Numbered from the stretch's first letter, positions 8,585-16,371 are shown. The stretch: DNA of 62,156 nt from a virus (IMGVR_UViG_3300027857_000485:1-62156), one strand, 5' to 3'. Numbers and translations are program-made. Notes: generated by a model not told the origin, from the letters alone.

Positions 8585-10408
8585 TCACTCCGCCGCCTGC
8601 TTGGCCTGCTGCGCCGTCTCGAACGCCGCCCGCGCCTCTGCCAGCGGCTGGGCCACGCCATTCGCGATCCAGACCGACGCACCCAGCTTGGCCGCCGCAA
8701 GGTCGGGAACGGTCTTGTTCGGCACCGAGGCGGTCATTGCCACCACGGCGCGGATGCCATCGGCAGCCAAGACCTTCAGCAGCCCGAACAGCCCATTCCG
8801 GCCGGCGGCGTCGAGCTTGTCGGCACGGTCGATCAGCACCACGTCGGAACCGTCGATCCGGGCGATGGCGGCCTGCAGGATGATCCGAGCGCGCATGACC
8901 TGCGCCTCGCTGCTGAACGGCTCGGCGGCGATCCGGCGCCCGAAGCGGATTTGCATGTCGGCGCCGATGCTGACGGCCGGCCAGCGCGCGGCTTCGCAAA
9001 GCGCTTTCAGACGCCCCTCGTTGAAGCTGTCCAGCACGTTCGCCAGCTTCTTCCGGCGCAGGCCTTCCGGCGCCAGAACGTCGATGATGTGCTGGTTGAG
9101 GACGATCTGGCGGTGAAGGCGCGCGGCTTCGACGGTCTTCTTGGCCGCATCGAGCGCGCGGGCATGGCGCTCGACGTCCTTGCGCCCGAGTTCGACCTGC
9201 GCCTCGGTCACATGCGGCACGCTGCCGGCGTCGTTTTTCTCCAGCTTCAGCGCCGCCTGCTTGGCCTCGGTCAGGGCGGCGAAGGCGTCCTGCTGGGCGT
9301 GATAGGCGTCCTCGAAGGTCTTCTTCGCCACCGCCTCGACCTCGGCGTGATCGTCGAAACGCTTGCGCGCCGCGGTGATGTCTTCCGGGCTGGGCGCATG
9401 GCTGACAGCGACGAGATTGCCGCCCTCCATCTGCACGGCGCCGGAGCAATGCGGGCACGTCATCGGCACGTCGATCAGACCGGGCCGCTTGGCCATCACA
9501 TCGTTATGCGCCTGGTTGGCGGCGTCGCAGGCCTTCTTCGCGGCGTCGAAGGCAGCCTGCAGCGCCGGAACCTGCTCGGCCTTGGCGCGGGTGCCGTCGA
9601 GGTCGACCTGGCCGATCGCGAAATTGCGGGCGGCGCCCTCGGCCACGCTGCTGACGTGCGCCAGTTGCTTGGTTAGATGCGCGACCGGATCGGCCTCGGG
9701 AACTTCCAGTTCCTCCAGCAGCTCGTGGCCCGGCGCCTTCCACTTCGCGCCCTTCTCGCTGCCGTACTGTTCGCCGGTGACTTGACGCCAAGCGCCCTTC
9801 AGTTCCTTGCCCTTGTCGGCGGCCCGCGAATGCGCGCCGTCGAAACCGTCGATCTCGACCGTCGGCCAGATGCCGGCGACGATGCGGTAGATGGCGGCGT
9901 CACGCTGGTCCTTCGGGTCGAGGGCCATCGGCACCATGGCGGCAGCCTCGTCCTCGGTGGCCGCGCCGCCGCCGGTGACGAAATTGGCATCGGTGTCGCG
10001 CAGGGCGCCAGCCAGGTCGGCAGGGCTCGGCGCGGCCTTCAGCAGGCGATCGAGTTCGCGGGCGCGCTCCTTCACGGGCAGGTCGAGGAGGCTGGTCAGG
10101 CCGGCGGCGGTCGGCGATGCCTTCGGCGGGGTGCCATCGGTGCGGCGCTCGGCTTCCGGCCAGCGGACGCCAGCCGAGCCCTGCGGGCCGGTCACCACCA
10201 CGCGGGCGGCGTCGGCGCCGTCGCGGACTAGCAGCGTCGAGTCCTTTTTGGCGACGCCCTCGGGCATGATTTCGCCGGTGAGGGCAGAGGCAAGCCCGCG
10301 AATGGTCGACGACTTGCCGGCCCCGTTCGGCCCGCTGAGCAGCAGGATCGGGTCGGCGGCGGCTTCCAGGCGATCGACGCCAAGGCAGTTTCTGACGGTG
10401 ATCTGCAT
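8585..10408 (-). CDS. Rad50/SMC-like AAA ATPase with CxxC hook
   Basis: 607 residues. Walker A GPNGAGKSS is at 26-34; a long charged helical region contains CPHC at 318-321, in the position of the Rad50 zinc hook; FSSEAQVMRAR near 498 resembles the ABC signature; the Walker B strand VVLIDRADKLD is near 523-533. The usual acidic residue after the Walker B Asp is Arg here. Next to RecT and the nuclease, it probably participates in DNA end processing or recombination. Confidence 0.85.
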   Translation of the reverse strand: MQITVRNCLGVDRLEAAADPILLLSGPNGAGKSSTIRGLASALTGEIMPEGVAKKDSTLLVRDGADAARVVVTGPQGSAGVRWPEAERRTDGTPPKASPTAAGLTSLLDLPVKERARELDRLLKAAPSPADLAGALRDTDANFVTGGGAATEDEAAAMVPMALDPKDQRDAAIYRIVAGIWPTVEIDGFDGAHSRAADKGKELKGAWRQVTGEQYGSEKGAKWKAPGHELLEELEVPEADPVAHLTKQLAHVSSVAEGAARNFAIGQVDLDGTRAKAEQVPALQAAFDAAKKACDAANQAHNDVMAKRPGLIDVPMTCPHCSGAVQMEGGNLVAVSHAPSPEDITAARKRFDDHAEVEAVAKKTFEDAYHAQQDAFAALTEAKQAALKLEKNDAGSVPHVTEAQVELGRKDVERHARALDAAKKTVEAARLHRQIVLNQHIIDVLAPEGLRRKKLANVLDSFNEGRLKALCEAARWPAVSIGADMQIRFGRRIAAEPFSSEAQVMRARIILQAAIARIDGSDVVLIDRADKLDAAGRNGLFGLLKVLAADGIRAVVAMTASVPNKTVPDLAAAKLGASVWIANGVAQPLAEARAAFETAQQAKQAAE

Positions 10409-10414
10409 GATCGA

Positions 10415-11329
10415 TTACTCCGAGAAGAGGGTTTCGTCGGCGCCGCCCTGGCTGTCATCGCCATGGATCTCGCCGGTTTCGGGATCGTGCGGGGGCTGGG
10501 GCTGCGGGGCGGCCTGGGCCTGCTGCTTTTCGGCGGAAGCCTCGGATTTCCTCGGCTCGACCGATGCAGGGTCTTTTTTCGCCTCGACAGGCCTCATGGC
10601 CGCCTTGGCTTTCTCGGGGACGATCGGTTGCACACCCTCCACCGCATATGGCGCGCCGGGCTTGCCAGTGCCGACCAGGGTCAACGTGGCCGTGTCTTCG
10701 AGTTCTTCCATCGTCGGCATACCCATCAGGGTCTCCGGCGCATAGACTCGGCCCAGCCATGCGCCGGAGCGGTAGCGCAGCATCAGATCGGGGATGCTCT
10801 GCCATTTCTTGTTGCGGCTGTACCAACCCTCGGATTTGGCCATGGCTATATCGACATCGATGTCGCAGATATCGCCGGTGATCTTGTGCTTGGCGAACGC
10901 CCGGCACTTGCGGGTGTCGCTCTCGCCGGTCAATTGGAACTGGATGGGGCCGGTGAAAGGGCCGCGGCTATTGATCAGCGCGATAGCCATCTGGCCATAG
11001 AGGGCCGGCTTACCATCCGGGCTCATATAGGTGTTCTGCATGAACATGAACGGGTCGACCTCAAGGCGCATCGACATCTGAAGCAGAATGAAGCAGCCGG
11101 CCTCGTTCCCGGTCAGGTGCTTGGGAACGAGACCGGAATTCGCGAACGCGCGGGCAACGCGCCACAGCTGTTCGAATTTCGCGGTGTCGAGATAGTTGGA
11201 AAAGCTGCTGTCGTCATGGACGACCAGCCGCTGGCGCTGCTCGGCGACGGCGGGAAGTTGGGCCGTATCAGCCTGCGGCTGCTCAGCAACGCGCGGCTCT
11301 GCCAGGGTGGCAGCGGAAGAATTGGTCAT
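10415..11329 (-). CDS. recT: RecT-family single-strand annealing protein
   Basis: 304 residues. The start at 11329 is chosen because GGAG lies 6 bases upstream; an ATG two codons earlier abuts the ribosome-binding site. Conserved RecT features include LQMSMRLEVDPFMFMQNTYM, GKPALYGQMAIALIN and the DLMLRYRSGAWLGRVYAPE block. The C terminus is low-complexity and acidic, ending GADETLFSE, as in many annealases. With the adjacent nuclease it forms a RecE/RecT-like pair for phage homologous recombination. Confidence 0.9.
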   Translation of the reverse strand: MTNSSAATLAEPRVAEQPQADTAQLPAVAEQRQRLVVHDDSSFSNYLDTAKFEQLWRVARAFANSGLVPKHLTGNEAGCFILLQMSMRLEVDPFMFMQNTYMSPDGKPALYGQMAIALINSRGPFTGPIQFQLTGESDTRKCRAFAKHKITGDICDIDVDIAMAKSEGWYSRNKKWQSIPDLMLRYRSGAWLGRVYAPETLMGMPTMEELEDTATLTLVGTGKPGAPYAVEGVQPIVPEKAKAAMRPVEAKKDPASVEPRKSEASAEKQQAQAAPQPQPPHDPETGEIHGDDSQGGADETLFSE

Positions 11330-11339
11330 GCTCATCTCC

Positions 11340-12164
11340 TCAGTTGGCCGCGCCCTTATGGACGCGACAGGCGGTGGTCCCCCATGCGGGACAATATTTA
11401 TCGCTGCACATTTGGCTGCCGGAGTTCGGGAGGAAGGCCAGTGGATCGCCGGTTTCCTTGAAGCGGGCAGCGTCGTCAGCCATTGCGTTCAGCGTTCGCA
11501 TGGCCAATTGCTCGGCGGCATAGATCGAATAGGGAGTCGTCGTCGGCTCGGGCTGCAGCTTCTTCATTCCGACACGAGGGACGTAATCCTCGACAATGCC
11601 GTTGACCTCGAATTCGGCGGTCCGACGAAGGAGCGAGTAGACGCCGTATTGCGCGAGGTTGACGCGCTGGCGCACGCCGCTCTTGGTGTCGTGCAAGATG
11701 TCGTTCTCCAAGAGATCGGCGGTTCCTGTGATCAGGACGCCCGGCCGCAGTTGCGCCTCCATCGGCTGCTCGACGGCCACCGGGCGCACTTTCGGAACGA
11801 TGTGGATGCGATAGCTCGCCACCATCTTGCGCGTTTGGGCTTGGGCGGCGTTGAGATCGCCTGTGGTGTCATCCCAGGTGACGCCTTCTTCGCCGATGCG
11901 CCGATCCATCTCCTCGAAAGCGCGCTGCTCGGCCTCGGTCTGGTTGCCGAGATCGTCGGCCTCCATCTTGCTGGTCAGCAAATAGGCTGCGCCGGCATGG
12001 AGGGATGACCCGACAATCGCGCCCGCCGACGACGACACGGCGCGCAGTTCGATACCGGCATCACGGAACATAGGACGCCAGATCTTCGCCGCGGTGCGCA
12101 GCGCGCAATCGGCATAGCTGGGCGTCGAGGATGCGCGGATGCGGATCTCGAATGGCGCGCTCAT
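11340..12164 (-). CDS. PD-(D/E)XK nuclease with four-Cys (Fe-S type) signature
   Basis: 274 residues from the ATG at 12164. RecB-type motifs: H56, D150 in GTAD, D159-x-K161 in DTKSG and Q172-Y176 in AQYGVY. One cysteine (C20) lies at the N terminus and three (C253, C258, C266) at the C terminus, the split arrangement of AddB/Cas4-type iron-sulfur nucleases. The gene precedes recT in the operon and would supply the 5'-3' resection. Confidence 0.87.
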   Translation of the reverse strand: MSAPFEIRIRASSTPSYADCALRTAAKIWRPMFRDAGIELRAVSSSAGAIVGSSLHAGAAYLLTSKMEADDLGNQTEAEQRAFEEMDRRIGEEGVTWDDTTGDLNAAQAQTRKMVASYRIHIVPKVRPVAVEQPMEAQLRPGVLITGTADLLENDILHDTKSGVRQRVNLAQYGVYSLLRRTAEFEVNGIVEDYVPRVGMKKLQPEPTTTPYSIYAAEQLAMRTLNAMADDAARFKETGDPLAFLPNSGSQMCSDKYCPAWGTTACRVHKGAAN

Positions 12165-12379
12165 TTTTCTGCCCTTTCTGGGTTCGGAAGGGCGAGGCGG
12201 ATATAGCCGAACTCGGCGGCATGCTTGATTGAGGAATAGGTCATGTTCGCCAGCGTCTTCGGATTGGTGATCCGGCCAACGCGGTAGAACCATTGCCCCT
12301 GCTCAATCAGGGCGATGACGGCCTGGCTGGATCGTATCGCCGGGCCGGGGATGAATTTGGTCGGGCGGCTCACATCCAC
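12161..12379 (-). CDS. Hypothetical protein (GTG start)
   Basis: 72 residues; family not recognised. It begins at a GTG (12379) and overlaps the 43-residue gene upstream by 10 bases and the nuclease by 4 bases. The segment RSSQAVIALIEQGQWFYRVGRI could be part of a small helix-turn-helix fold, but this is weak. Confidence 0.6.
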   Translation of the reverse strand: MDVSRPTKFIPGPAIRSSQAVIALIEQGQWFYRVGRITNPKTLANMTYSSIKHAAEFGYIRLALPNPERAEK

Positions 12380-12501
12380 CTCCGCGACTTAGCCAGCCGC
12401 TTGCGCAGACGACGCACGACGCGGCGCAGCAGGGGCCGCAGCAGGATGAAGTCGATCACCCAGGACGGAACGTTGATGGTGTGGGTGCGGGCGGCGGTCA
12501 T
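12370..12501 (-). CDS. Very small basic protein
   Basis: 43 residues. The start ATG overlaps the stop of the zinc-finger gene as ATGA. The protein has a hydrophobic stretch (VPSWVIDFILLRPLL) followed by a run of arginines and lysines, suggesting membrane or nucleic-acid association. Support is codon use and overlap geometry only. Confidence 0.5.
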   Translation of the reverse strand: MTAARTHTINVPSWVIDFILLRPLLRRVVRRLRKRLAKSRRWM

Positions 12502-12785
12502 GAACGTTCGTGGTCCTGATGTTCGGTATTGTCGAAACCGACCGCGGTGAATCCGACATATTCGCCGCGCCCATCGAATTGCGGAATGCCGCCGTATTCG
12601 CGCGCATAGTGCAGGTAGGTCACGCGATCGACGCCACTGCCGAGATAGTTGCGGAACTGTCCGGTGCGCTTCTCCTGCTTCTTCGCCTTGCAGGATTTGG
12701 AGCAGAATTTTGCCCAGCCGCGTTTGACGTCGGCGGTGCGTGCGCGGAACGAGACGCCGCAGCACTGGCATTTCCGGTCGGTCAT
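12498..12785 (-). CDS. Small zinc-finger protein
   Basis: 95 residues from the ATG at 12785. The N terminus carries CQCCGVSF, then CSKSC after about 20 residues, a treble-clef-like zinc site, followed by a basic KAKKQEKR segment. It probably binds nucleic acid. Same strand and spacing as the rest of the leftward operon. Confidence 0.65.
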   Translation of the reverse strand: MTDRKCQCCGVSFRARTADVKRGWAKFCSKSCKAKKQEKRTGQFRNYLGSGVDRVTYLHYAREYGGIPQFDGRGEYVGFTAVGFDNTEHQDHERS

Positions 12786-12793
12786 TGCCGCGC

Positions 12794-13093
12794 TCACGCC
12801 GCACCATCCGGCTCGCAGTCGCACGGAGCGATCACCGCACGCTGATCAAGATCCCCCAGCAGCATCTGCGCCAGCTTGGCGATCTCCTCATCCCCGGCAT
12901 ACAGCGCGAAAATCTCGACCACCTCGCGGGCCTTCGGGTTGCCCAGGCGGGCGCCGTGATAGGCCTTGCGCAGGTTTCCCAGCGCCAGATCGCGCGACGA
13001 CGGCAGCGGCACCGGATGGGCCGGGCGGATCGGGATGATGATGCCGCGGGCGGGCTCGGGCGGCCGGGGAAAGGGGAGGATGGTGGCGGTCAT
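12794..13093 (-). CDS. Hypothetical protein
   Basis: 99 residues from the ATG at 13093 (ATGA overlap with its upstream neighbour). It has a Pro-rich N terminus (ILPFPRPPEPARG) and a helical C-terminal half (GNPKAREVVEIFALYAGDEE). Not recognised. Confidence 0.6.
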   Translation of the reverse strand: MTATILPFPRPPEPARGIIIPIRPAHPVPLPSSRDLALGNLRKAYHGARLGNPKAREVVEIFALYAGDEEIAKLAQMLLGDLDQRAVIAPCDCEPDGAA

Positions 13094-13281
13094 TTGGTGT
13101 CGCTCCTCTCGGTCGTGGGAACGGCCCATTGACCATTCAGGCAGCGATAGCTGCACTCACCTTTGATCGGCTGACAGTTCTTGACCTCGACGCTGACCTC
13201 GCCATGGCTGACGAAGACGGTCACAGCGGTCGCGGTTGGGTAAGCCTCGCGCAGTGCATCGGCAATCTGCTCGATCGTCAT
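13090..13281 (-). CDS. Hypothetical protein
   Basis: 63 residues from the ATG at 13281 in a TGATG coupling with the upstream gene. It has one helix and a beta-rich part with two cysteines (ECSYRC). Function unknown. Confidence 0.6.
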   Translation of the reverse strand: MTIEQIADALREAYPTATAVTVFVSHGEVSVEVKNCQPIKGECSYRCLNGQWAVPTTERSDTK

Positions 13282-13511
13282 CACGCAGCACTCCGATGAA
13301 GCGGCAGATCCTCGACGCCGACCGGCTTGTCAGCCAGGGCCTGCAGCCGCTGGAACCGGCGGTATTCGTCGACCAGGGCGTCCATCTGCTCGAAATTCAG
13401 GAAAATGCCCTTGCCATGGCACGAGAGGCTGACGCCGCGATGGTCGAAGTCGGCTCGCGCCTTCTCTCCTGCGGTGTCCAGGACGGCGGACATTTCGATG
13501 GTGCGCGTCAT
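13281..13511 (-). CDS. Hypothetical protein
   Basis: 76 residues; function unknown. The segment HGKGIFLNFEQMDALVDEYRRF suggests a small alpha/beta fold. It is the second gene of the leftward early operon and is coupled to the first by an ATGA overlap. Confidence 0.6.
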   Translation of the reverse strand: MTRTIEMSAVLDTAGEKARADFDHRGVSLSCHGKGIFLNFEQMDALVDEYRRFQRLQALADKPVGVEDLPLHRSAA

Positions 13512-13792
13512 TCGGCGGCGCTCCCATACATCTCGCGGTCAGAAGCGATCCGACCGCGTCGTGCCTCTTCCGTTGCTGCCACGACCTCGTCGCCGCGCGC
13601 AATCAGCAGCCAGCGCTCGATCTGGTCGGCCAGCGCGCCGGTCACGGTGACCTCGGGCATGCCCTTGACGGCATAGTCGGGGAGGAAGATTTCGATGATC
13701 TCGCCGGAGCTATCGATTTCGGCGTGGCCGTCGAGCTCGGCGAAGGTGTTGCTCGGCCAGCCGAGCGGGAAGCAGAACGCAAGTCGGGCCAT
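13508..13792 (-). CDS. First gene of the leftward early operon
   Basis: 94 residues; no family recognised. The start is the ATG at 13792, downstream of a leader of about 95 bases containing two stem-loops and the leftward promoter. A short alpha/beta protein with an AELDGHAEIDSSGEIIEIF stretch. Its promoter-proximal place makes an early regulatory or host-takeover role possible, but nothing in the sequence proves it. Confidence 0.65.
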   Translation of the reverse strand: MARLAFCFPLGWPSNTFAELDGHAEIDSSGEIIEIFLPDYAVKGMPEVTVTGALADQIERWLLIARGDEVVAATEEARRGRIASDREMYGSAAE

Positions 13793-13805
13793 AATCTCTC
13801 TCCCT

Positions 13806-13882
13806 GTTGGCCCCGGCGCTTGAGAGGGGGTGGGGAAGCGCCGGGGCCGGTGGGTGTCTCAGCCGTAAGGGGGCGACGGCTG
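13806..13882 (-). promoter_or_regulatory. Two tandem stem-loops in the leftward leader RNA
   Basis: Read on the minus strand, the leader begins near 13887. It first forms a 7-bp stem (13860-13866 with 13876-13882). A perfect 13-bp stem follows (13809-13821 with 13836-13848), extendable by wobble pairs to 13806-13851, with a 14-base loop. No T run follows, so these are not intrinsic terminators. The arrangement recalls HK022 put RNA or an attenuator. Confidence 0.6.
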
Positions 13883-13893
13883 GTGACAGAGAG

Positions 13894-13922
13894 ATGATCG
13901 TAAAACTTTACGATATAGTCAA
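13894..13922 (-). promoter_or_regulatory. Leftward early promoter (PL-like)
   Basis: On the minus strand, TTGACT (13922-13917) is followed by a 17-base spacer and GATCAT (13899-13894). The spacer contains most of operator OL1, so repressor binding would block polymerase. The layout matches the rightward promoter base for base in spacing. The predicted transcript starts near 13887. Confidence 0.6.
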
Positions 13923-13970
13923 GAGGTAAAACGTAAAAGTTTACGATACGAAGGTGTCAAAGTTTTGCGA
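13898..13970. promoter_or_regulatory. Left operator cluster (OL1, OL2, weak OL3)
   Basis: OL1 at 13898-13913 is TCGTAAAACTTTACGA; OL2 at 13931-13946 is ACGTAAAAGTTTACGA; a degraded third site with one good half (TTTGCGA) is at 13955-13970. The consensus TCGTAAA-N2-TTTACGA recurs only beside the repressor gene at 16814-16878. OL1 and OL2 start 33 bases apart. They are probable binding sites for the repressor encoded at 16372-16794 and/or the Cro-like protein. Confidence 0.72.
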
Positions 13971-13980
13971 TGGCTCCGCG

Positions 13981-14000
13981 CCTGTGAGGTACATCACAGG
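13981..14000. promoter_or_regulatory. CRP/FNR-type palindrome
   Basis: CCTGTGA-GGTACA-TCACAGG is a perfect inverted repeat with 7-bp arms and contains the full TGTGA-N6-TCACA consensus of CRP sites. It lies about 60-65 bases upstream of the likely transcription start of the lipoprotein gene at 14061 (candidate TTGGTC at 14021 and TATTAG at 14043), the spacing of a class I activator site. Confidence 0.55.
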
Positions 14001-14060
14001 ACTCGCGCAAATTCCCTGCTTTGGTCTCGCATTCGAAATTCTTATTAGACGGGGGAAGTC

Positions 14061-14420
14061 ATGAGGTTTCGGCTGATCATGGTCAGCGGGTGCGCGATGC
14101 TCTCCGCATGCGCCGGCGCCGGTTTGCTCGGCAATAAGCCTGAGGATGCCGGAGCGTTTCCCGCGTCATATGAAGAGGTAATTCGCGGGCGCCTCGCGAC
14201 GACCCTTAAAGATCCCTATTCGGCCCAGGTCGAAATAGGAAGGCCCAGCCTCGGGCAATGCCAGCGAGGCATCTATGGCACATTTCACGGCTGGGTGGTG
14301 CCGGTCACCGTCAATGCCAAGAATGGCTTCGGCGCATATACCGGCTACCAAACTACCTATGCCTGGTTCGCCGATGGCCTTCTCGTGAGGGAGTCTGGCA
14401 GCCCGACGCTTTGCCCCTGA
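14061..14420 (+). CDS. Small lipoprotein (moron, lysogenic conversion candidate)
   Basis: 119 residues with a lipoprotein signal peptide: basic MRFR start, hydrophobic stretch and lipobox LSAC, so Cys17 would be lipidated. The mature domain resembles small uncharacterised bacterial lipoproteins (IRGRLATTLKDPYSAQVEIG; FHGWVVPVTVNAKNGFGAYTG). A strong GGGGGAAG ribosome-binding site precedes the ATG. It lies alone between the operator clusters, so it is probably expressed in the lysogen, perhaps under CRP-type control. Confidence 0.75.
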   Translation: MRFRLIMVSGCAMLSACAGAGLLGNKPEDAGAFPASYEEVIRGRLATTLKDPYSAQVEIGRPSLGQCQRGIYGTFHGWVVPVTVNAKNGFGAYTGYQTTYAWFADGLLVRESGSPTLCP

Positions 14421-14426
14421 GGCGCG

Positions 14427-14645
14427 TCAGTTCCGCGAATTTGGGGGCGCCCCCAGAATGGACGCGACCGATCGGCGGCGCTTCTCCTGGAGGGCGCTTT
14501 CCTGGCGCATGATGAAGCGGTCCAGGGCTTCGATATAACAGCCCAGGACGGTGAAGAGGATCGGGTCTTCTATTTTTAAGTTCTGATCCAGCAGCAATTC
14601 CGCAGCATCAGAGCGCATCCTCATAATCTTGGACGTGCTGGTCAT
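14427..14645 (-). CDS. Hypothetical protein downstream of the GNAT gene
   Basis: 72 residues, helical, not recognised. Its ATG lies 3 bases after the stop of the acyltransferase-like gene, so the two form an operon. It is convergent with the lipoprotein gene, with only 6 bases between the stops and no terminator visible. Confidence 0.6.
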   Translation of the reverse strand: MTSTSKIMRMRSDAAELLLDQNLKIEDPILFTVLGCYIEALDRFIMRQESALQEKRRRSVASILGAPPNSRN

Positions 14646-14648
14646 CGT

Positions 14649-15236
14649 TCAGGCGGCACTCCCTTCAGGATGGCGCACCAGGCCGAAGTCCCACTTGCCC
14701 TCTTGCTGAACGATCAGCTCCTCGACGGCAGGATCTCCGAAAGCCAAATTCGAGACGCTATTTTCGAGTGGGGGAAAGTGCGCGACCATCGGCCAAAGGC
14801 GCCCGCGCTCGAAATGAATGGCCGGCCCCGAACGTTCGGCCTGAATGCGCCGAGCCCACATCAGCCAGGTCTTCTCGAAGGCGCGGCCAACGATGGTCGT
14901 ATAGCCCTTCTCGCGGATGTGCTGCACGCTGAAGTCGCATAGATCCATGAAGATCTGATAGCTCGCCCTATAGCGCGCACGGATGCCGATTCGCTCCATG
15001 GCCGCGAAGTCCTTGAACCAGCGAATGCGAAGAATCCCGGCCGGGTCTCCGTTGACCAGCGCAAGCACATGCGTGCAGGTGAAATCGTTGGCTTGGAATT
15101 CATCGGCATAGGTCGCCGTCGAGGATTCGGCGCTTTCCGCCATGAACACCGCGGCCCTTACAGCGGTGACCATATGAAGGTCATTCTGGCTGGCTGCAAT
15201 GCGTACCTCAACGAGCGAATTAGGTCGGTCCTTCAT
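14649..15236 (-). CDS. GNAT-fold acyltransferase-like protein
   Basis: 195 residues with an ACAGGAG ribosome-binding site. The strands and loops RAAVFMAESAESSTATYADEF and HVLALVNGDPAGILRIRWF, followed by MERIGIRARYR, follow the GNAT/autoinducer-synthase-like fold. The acyl-CoA loop is less canonical than in typical GNATs, so the substrate is unknown. It is divergent from the LysR-type gene, the classical regulator-target arrangement. Lying within the immunity region, it is likely expressed from the prophage. Confidence 0.65.
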   Translation of the reverse strand: MKDRPNSLVEVRIAASQNDLHMVTAVRAAVFMAESAESSTATYADEFQANDFTCTHVLALVNGDPAGILRIRWFKDFAAMERIGIRARYRASYQIFMDLCDFSVQHIREKGYTTIVGRAFEKTWLMWARRIQAERSGPAIHFERGRLWPMVAHFPPLENSVSNLAFGDPAVEELIVQQEGKWDFGLVRHPEGSAA

Positions 15237-15270
15237 GCTCCTGTTCCCTTTTTAGGAGAAAAAACATTTA

Positions 15271-15315
15271 CAGGCTCGTCGGCCTGTGGTTGCATAAAAA
15301 GTCCAAATTTCGGAC
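15271..15315. promoter_or_regulatory. Inverted repeats between GNAT and LysR genes
   Basis: Within the 88-base divergent spacer, CAGGC-N6-GCCTG lies at 15271-15286 and GTCC-N7-GGAC at 15301-15315. Either could be the binding site of the LysR-type regulator. No stronger promoter signature was found. Confidence 0.4.
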
Positions 15316-15324
15316 TTATCGGCA

Positions 15325-16257
15325 TTGGGAGTTACTGATATTCCTCGCAATTCGCTCAAGAACTGGGATGACATCCGCCTGCTCCTCGCGGTAGCAGAGT
15401 GCGGAGGCATTTCCGGCGCGGCCGACGAATTGCAGCTCAAGAAGGACACCGTGATGCGGCGTCTGGACGATCTGGAAGACCTGGTCGGTCGCCGGCTTTT
15501 CCGTCGCCTGCAGCGCCGTGGTTCGGTTCCGACGGCTGCGTGCGACCTCCTGCTCGAAAGAGCGCGGGCTGTGAGGGAGGCGATCGGCAGCTTTGACCAG
15601 TCCATGGCGGCAATTCGCGCGCTCGACCCCGTCGTCAGCGTCAGCGCGCCGCCCGGCGTCCTGCATTTCACGCTCGTTCCTGCGCTTTTGAAGTTGAGCA
15701 AAACGCTCCAGCCCTTCGACCTGGCGCCGAGCAGCTATCCGCTGCCCGCCATGACCTTCAGCACGGAAGGCGATGCGGATGTATCGGTGACGCTGACGTC
15801 GACCGGCGATATCCCTGGCCTCAAGGGCGACATCACCGTGCGCCGCGTCGGCACCATGCGGTTCGCTCCATTCGCGCCCAGGGCATCGGCCGGAGTGGCC
15901 AGGGTTCATAAATTTCGGGATCTGCGCGATCACGGCCTGTTTCAGCGGACCGACTATGCCACGGTGCCGAGCATGGCTGCCTGGAATGATCTGTGTCTGG
16001 ATAGCGCCAGCCGGGCAGAGTTCATCAACTCGGTCGATATGTATTCGGCATTCAAGCAGGGTGACAGCGTCAGCATCTTCCCCAGCTATTCGAGCATGTA
16101 TGACCCCGAGGCCGTGCGCCTCGAGCTGGACGACGAGCCGGAAATCAGTCTGTCGGTTTGGATGTCGTCGCGCCGAGATACCTTGAAGGAGCCGGCGATC
16201 CGGACCGTCTTCGATGCGGTAGCCGGTCTCTTTGCGACATCCCCTTGGTTTTCATAG
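15325..16257 (+). CDS. LysR-type transcriptional regulator (TTG start)
   Basis: 310 residues. The N-terminal winged helix is clear: WDDIRLLLAVAECGGISGAADELQLKKDTVMRRLDDLEDLVGRRLFRR. The effector domain is shorter and less conserved than in typical LysR proteins. No in-frame ATG precedes the helix-turn-helix, so TTG at 15325 is the most plausible start; there is no strong ribosome-binding site. It is divergent from the GNAT-like gene and probably regulates it. Confidence 0.8.
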   Translation: MGVTDIPRNSLKNWDDIRLLLAVAECGGISGAADELQLKKDTVMRRLDDLEDLVGRRLFRRLQRRGSVPTAACDLLLERARAVREAIGSFDQSMAAIRALDPVVSVSAPPGVLHFTLVPALLKLSKTLQPFDLAPSSYPLPAMTFSTEGDADVSVTLTSTGDIPGLKGDITVRRVGTMRFAPFAPRASAGVARVHKFRDLRDHGLFQRTDYATVPSMAAWNDLCLDSASRAEFINSVDMYSAFKQGDSVSIFPSYSSMYDPEAVRLELDDEPEISLSVWMSSRRDTLKEPAIRTVFDAVAGLFATSPWFS

Positions 16258-16371
16258 TCCAATGGGGTGGGATTGTGTCGCAAAAGCGTGATCTGCTGAT
16301 GATCGAAATAATACTGCGTATGCGTCAATTAGAGCCGAATCGCCGCGATGTTATAGAGCGGATGATATCCT

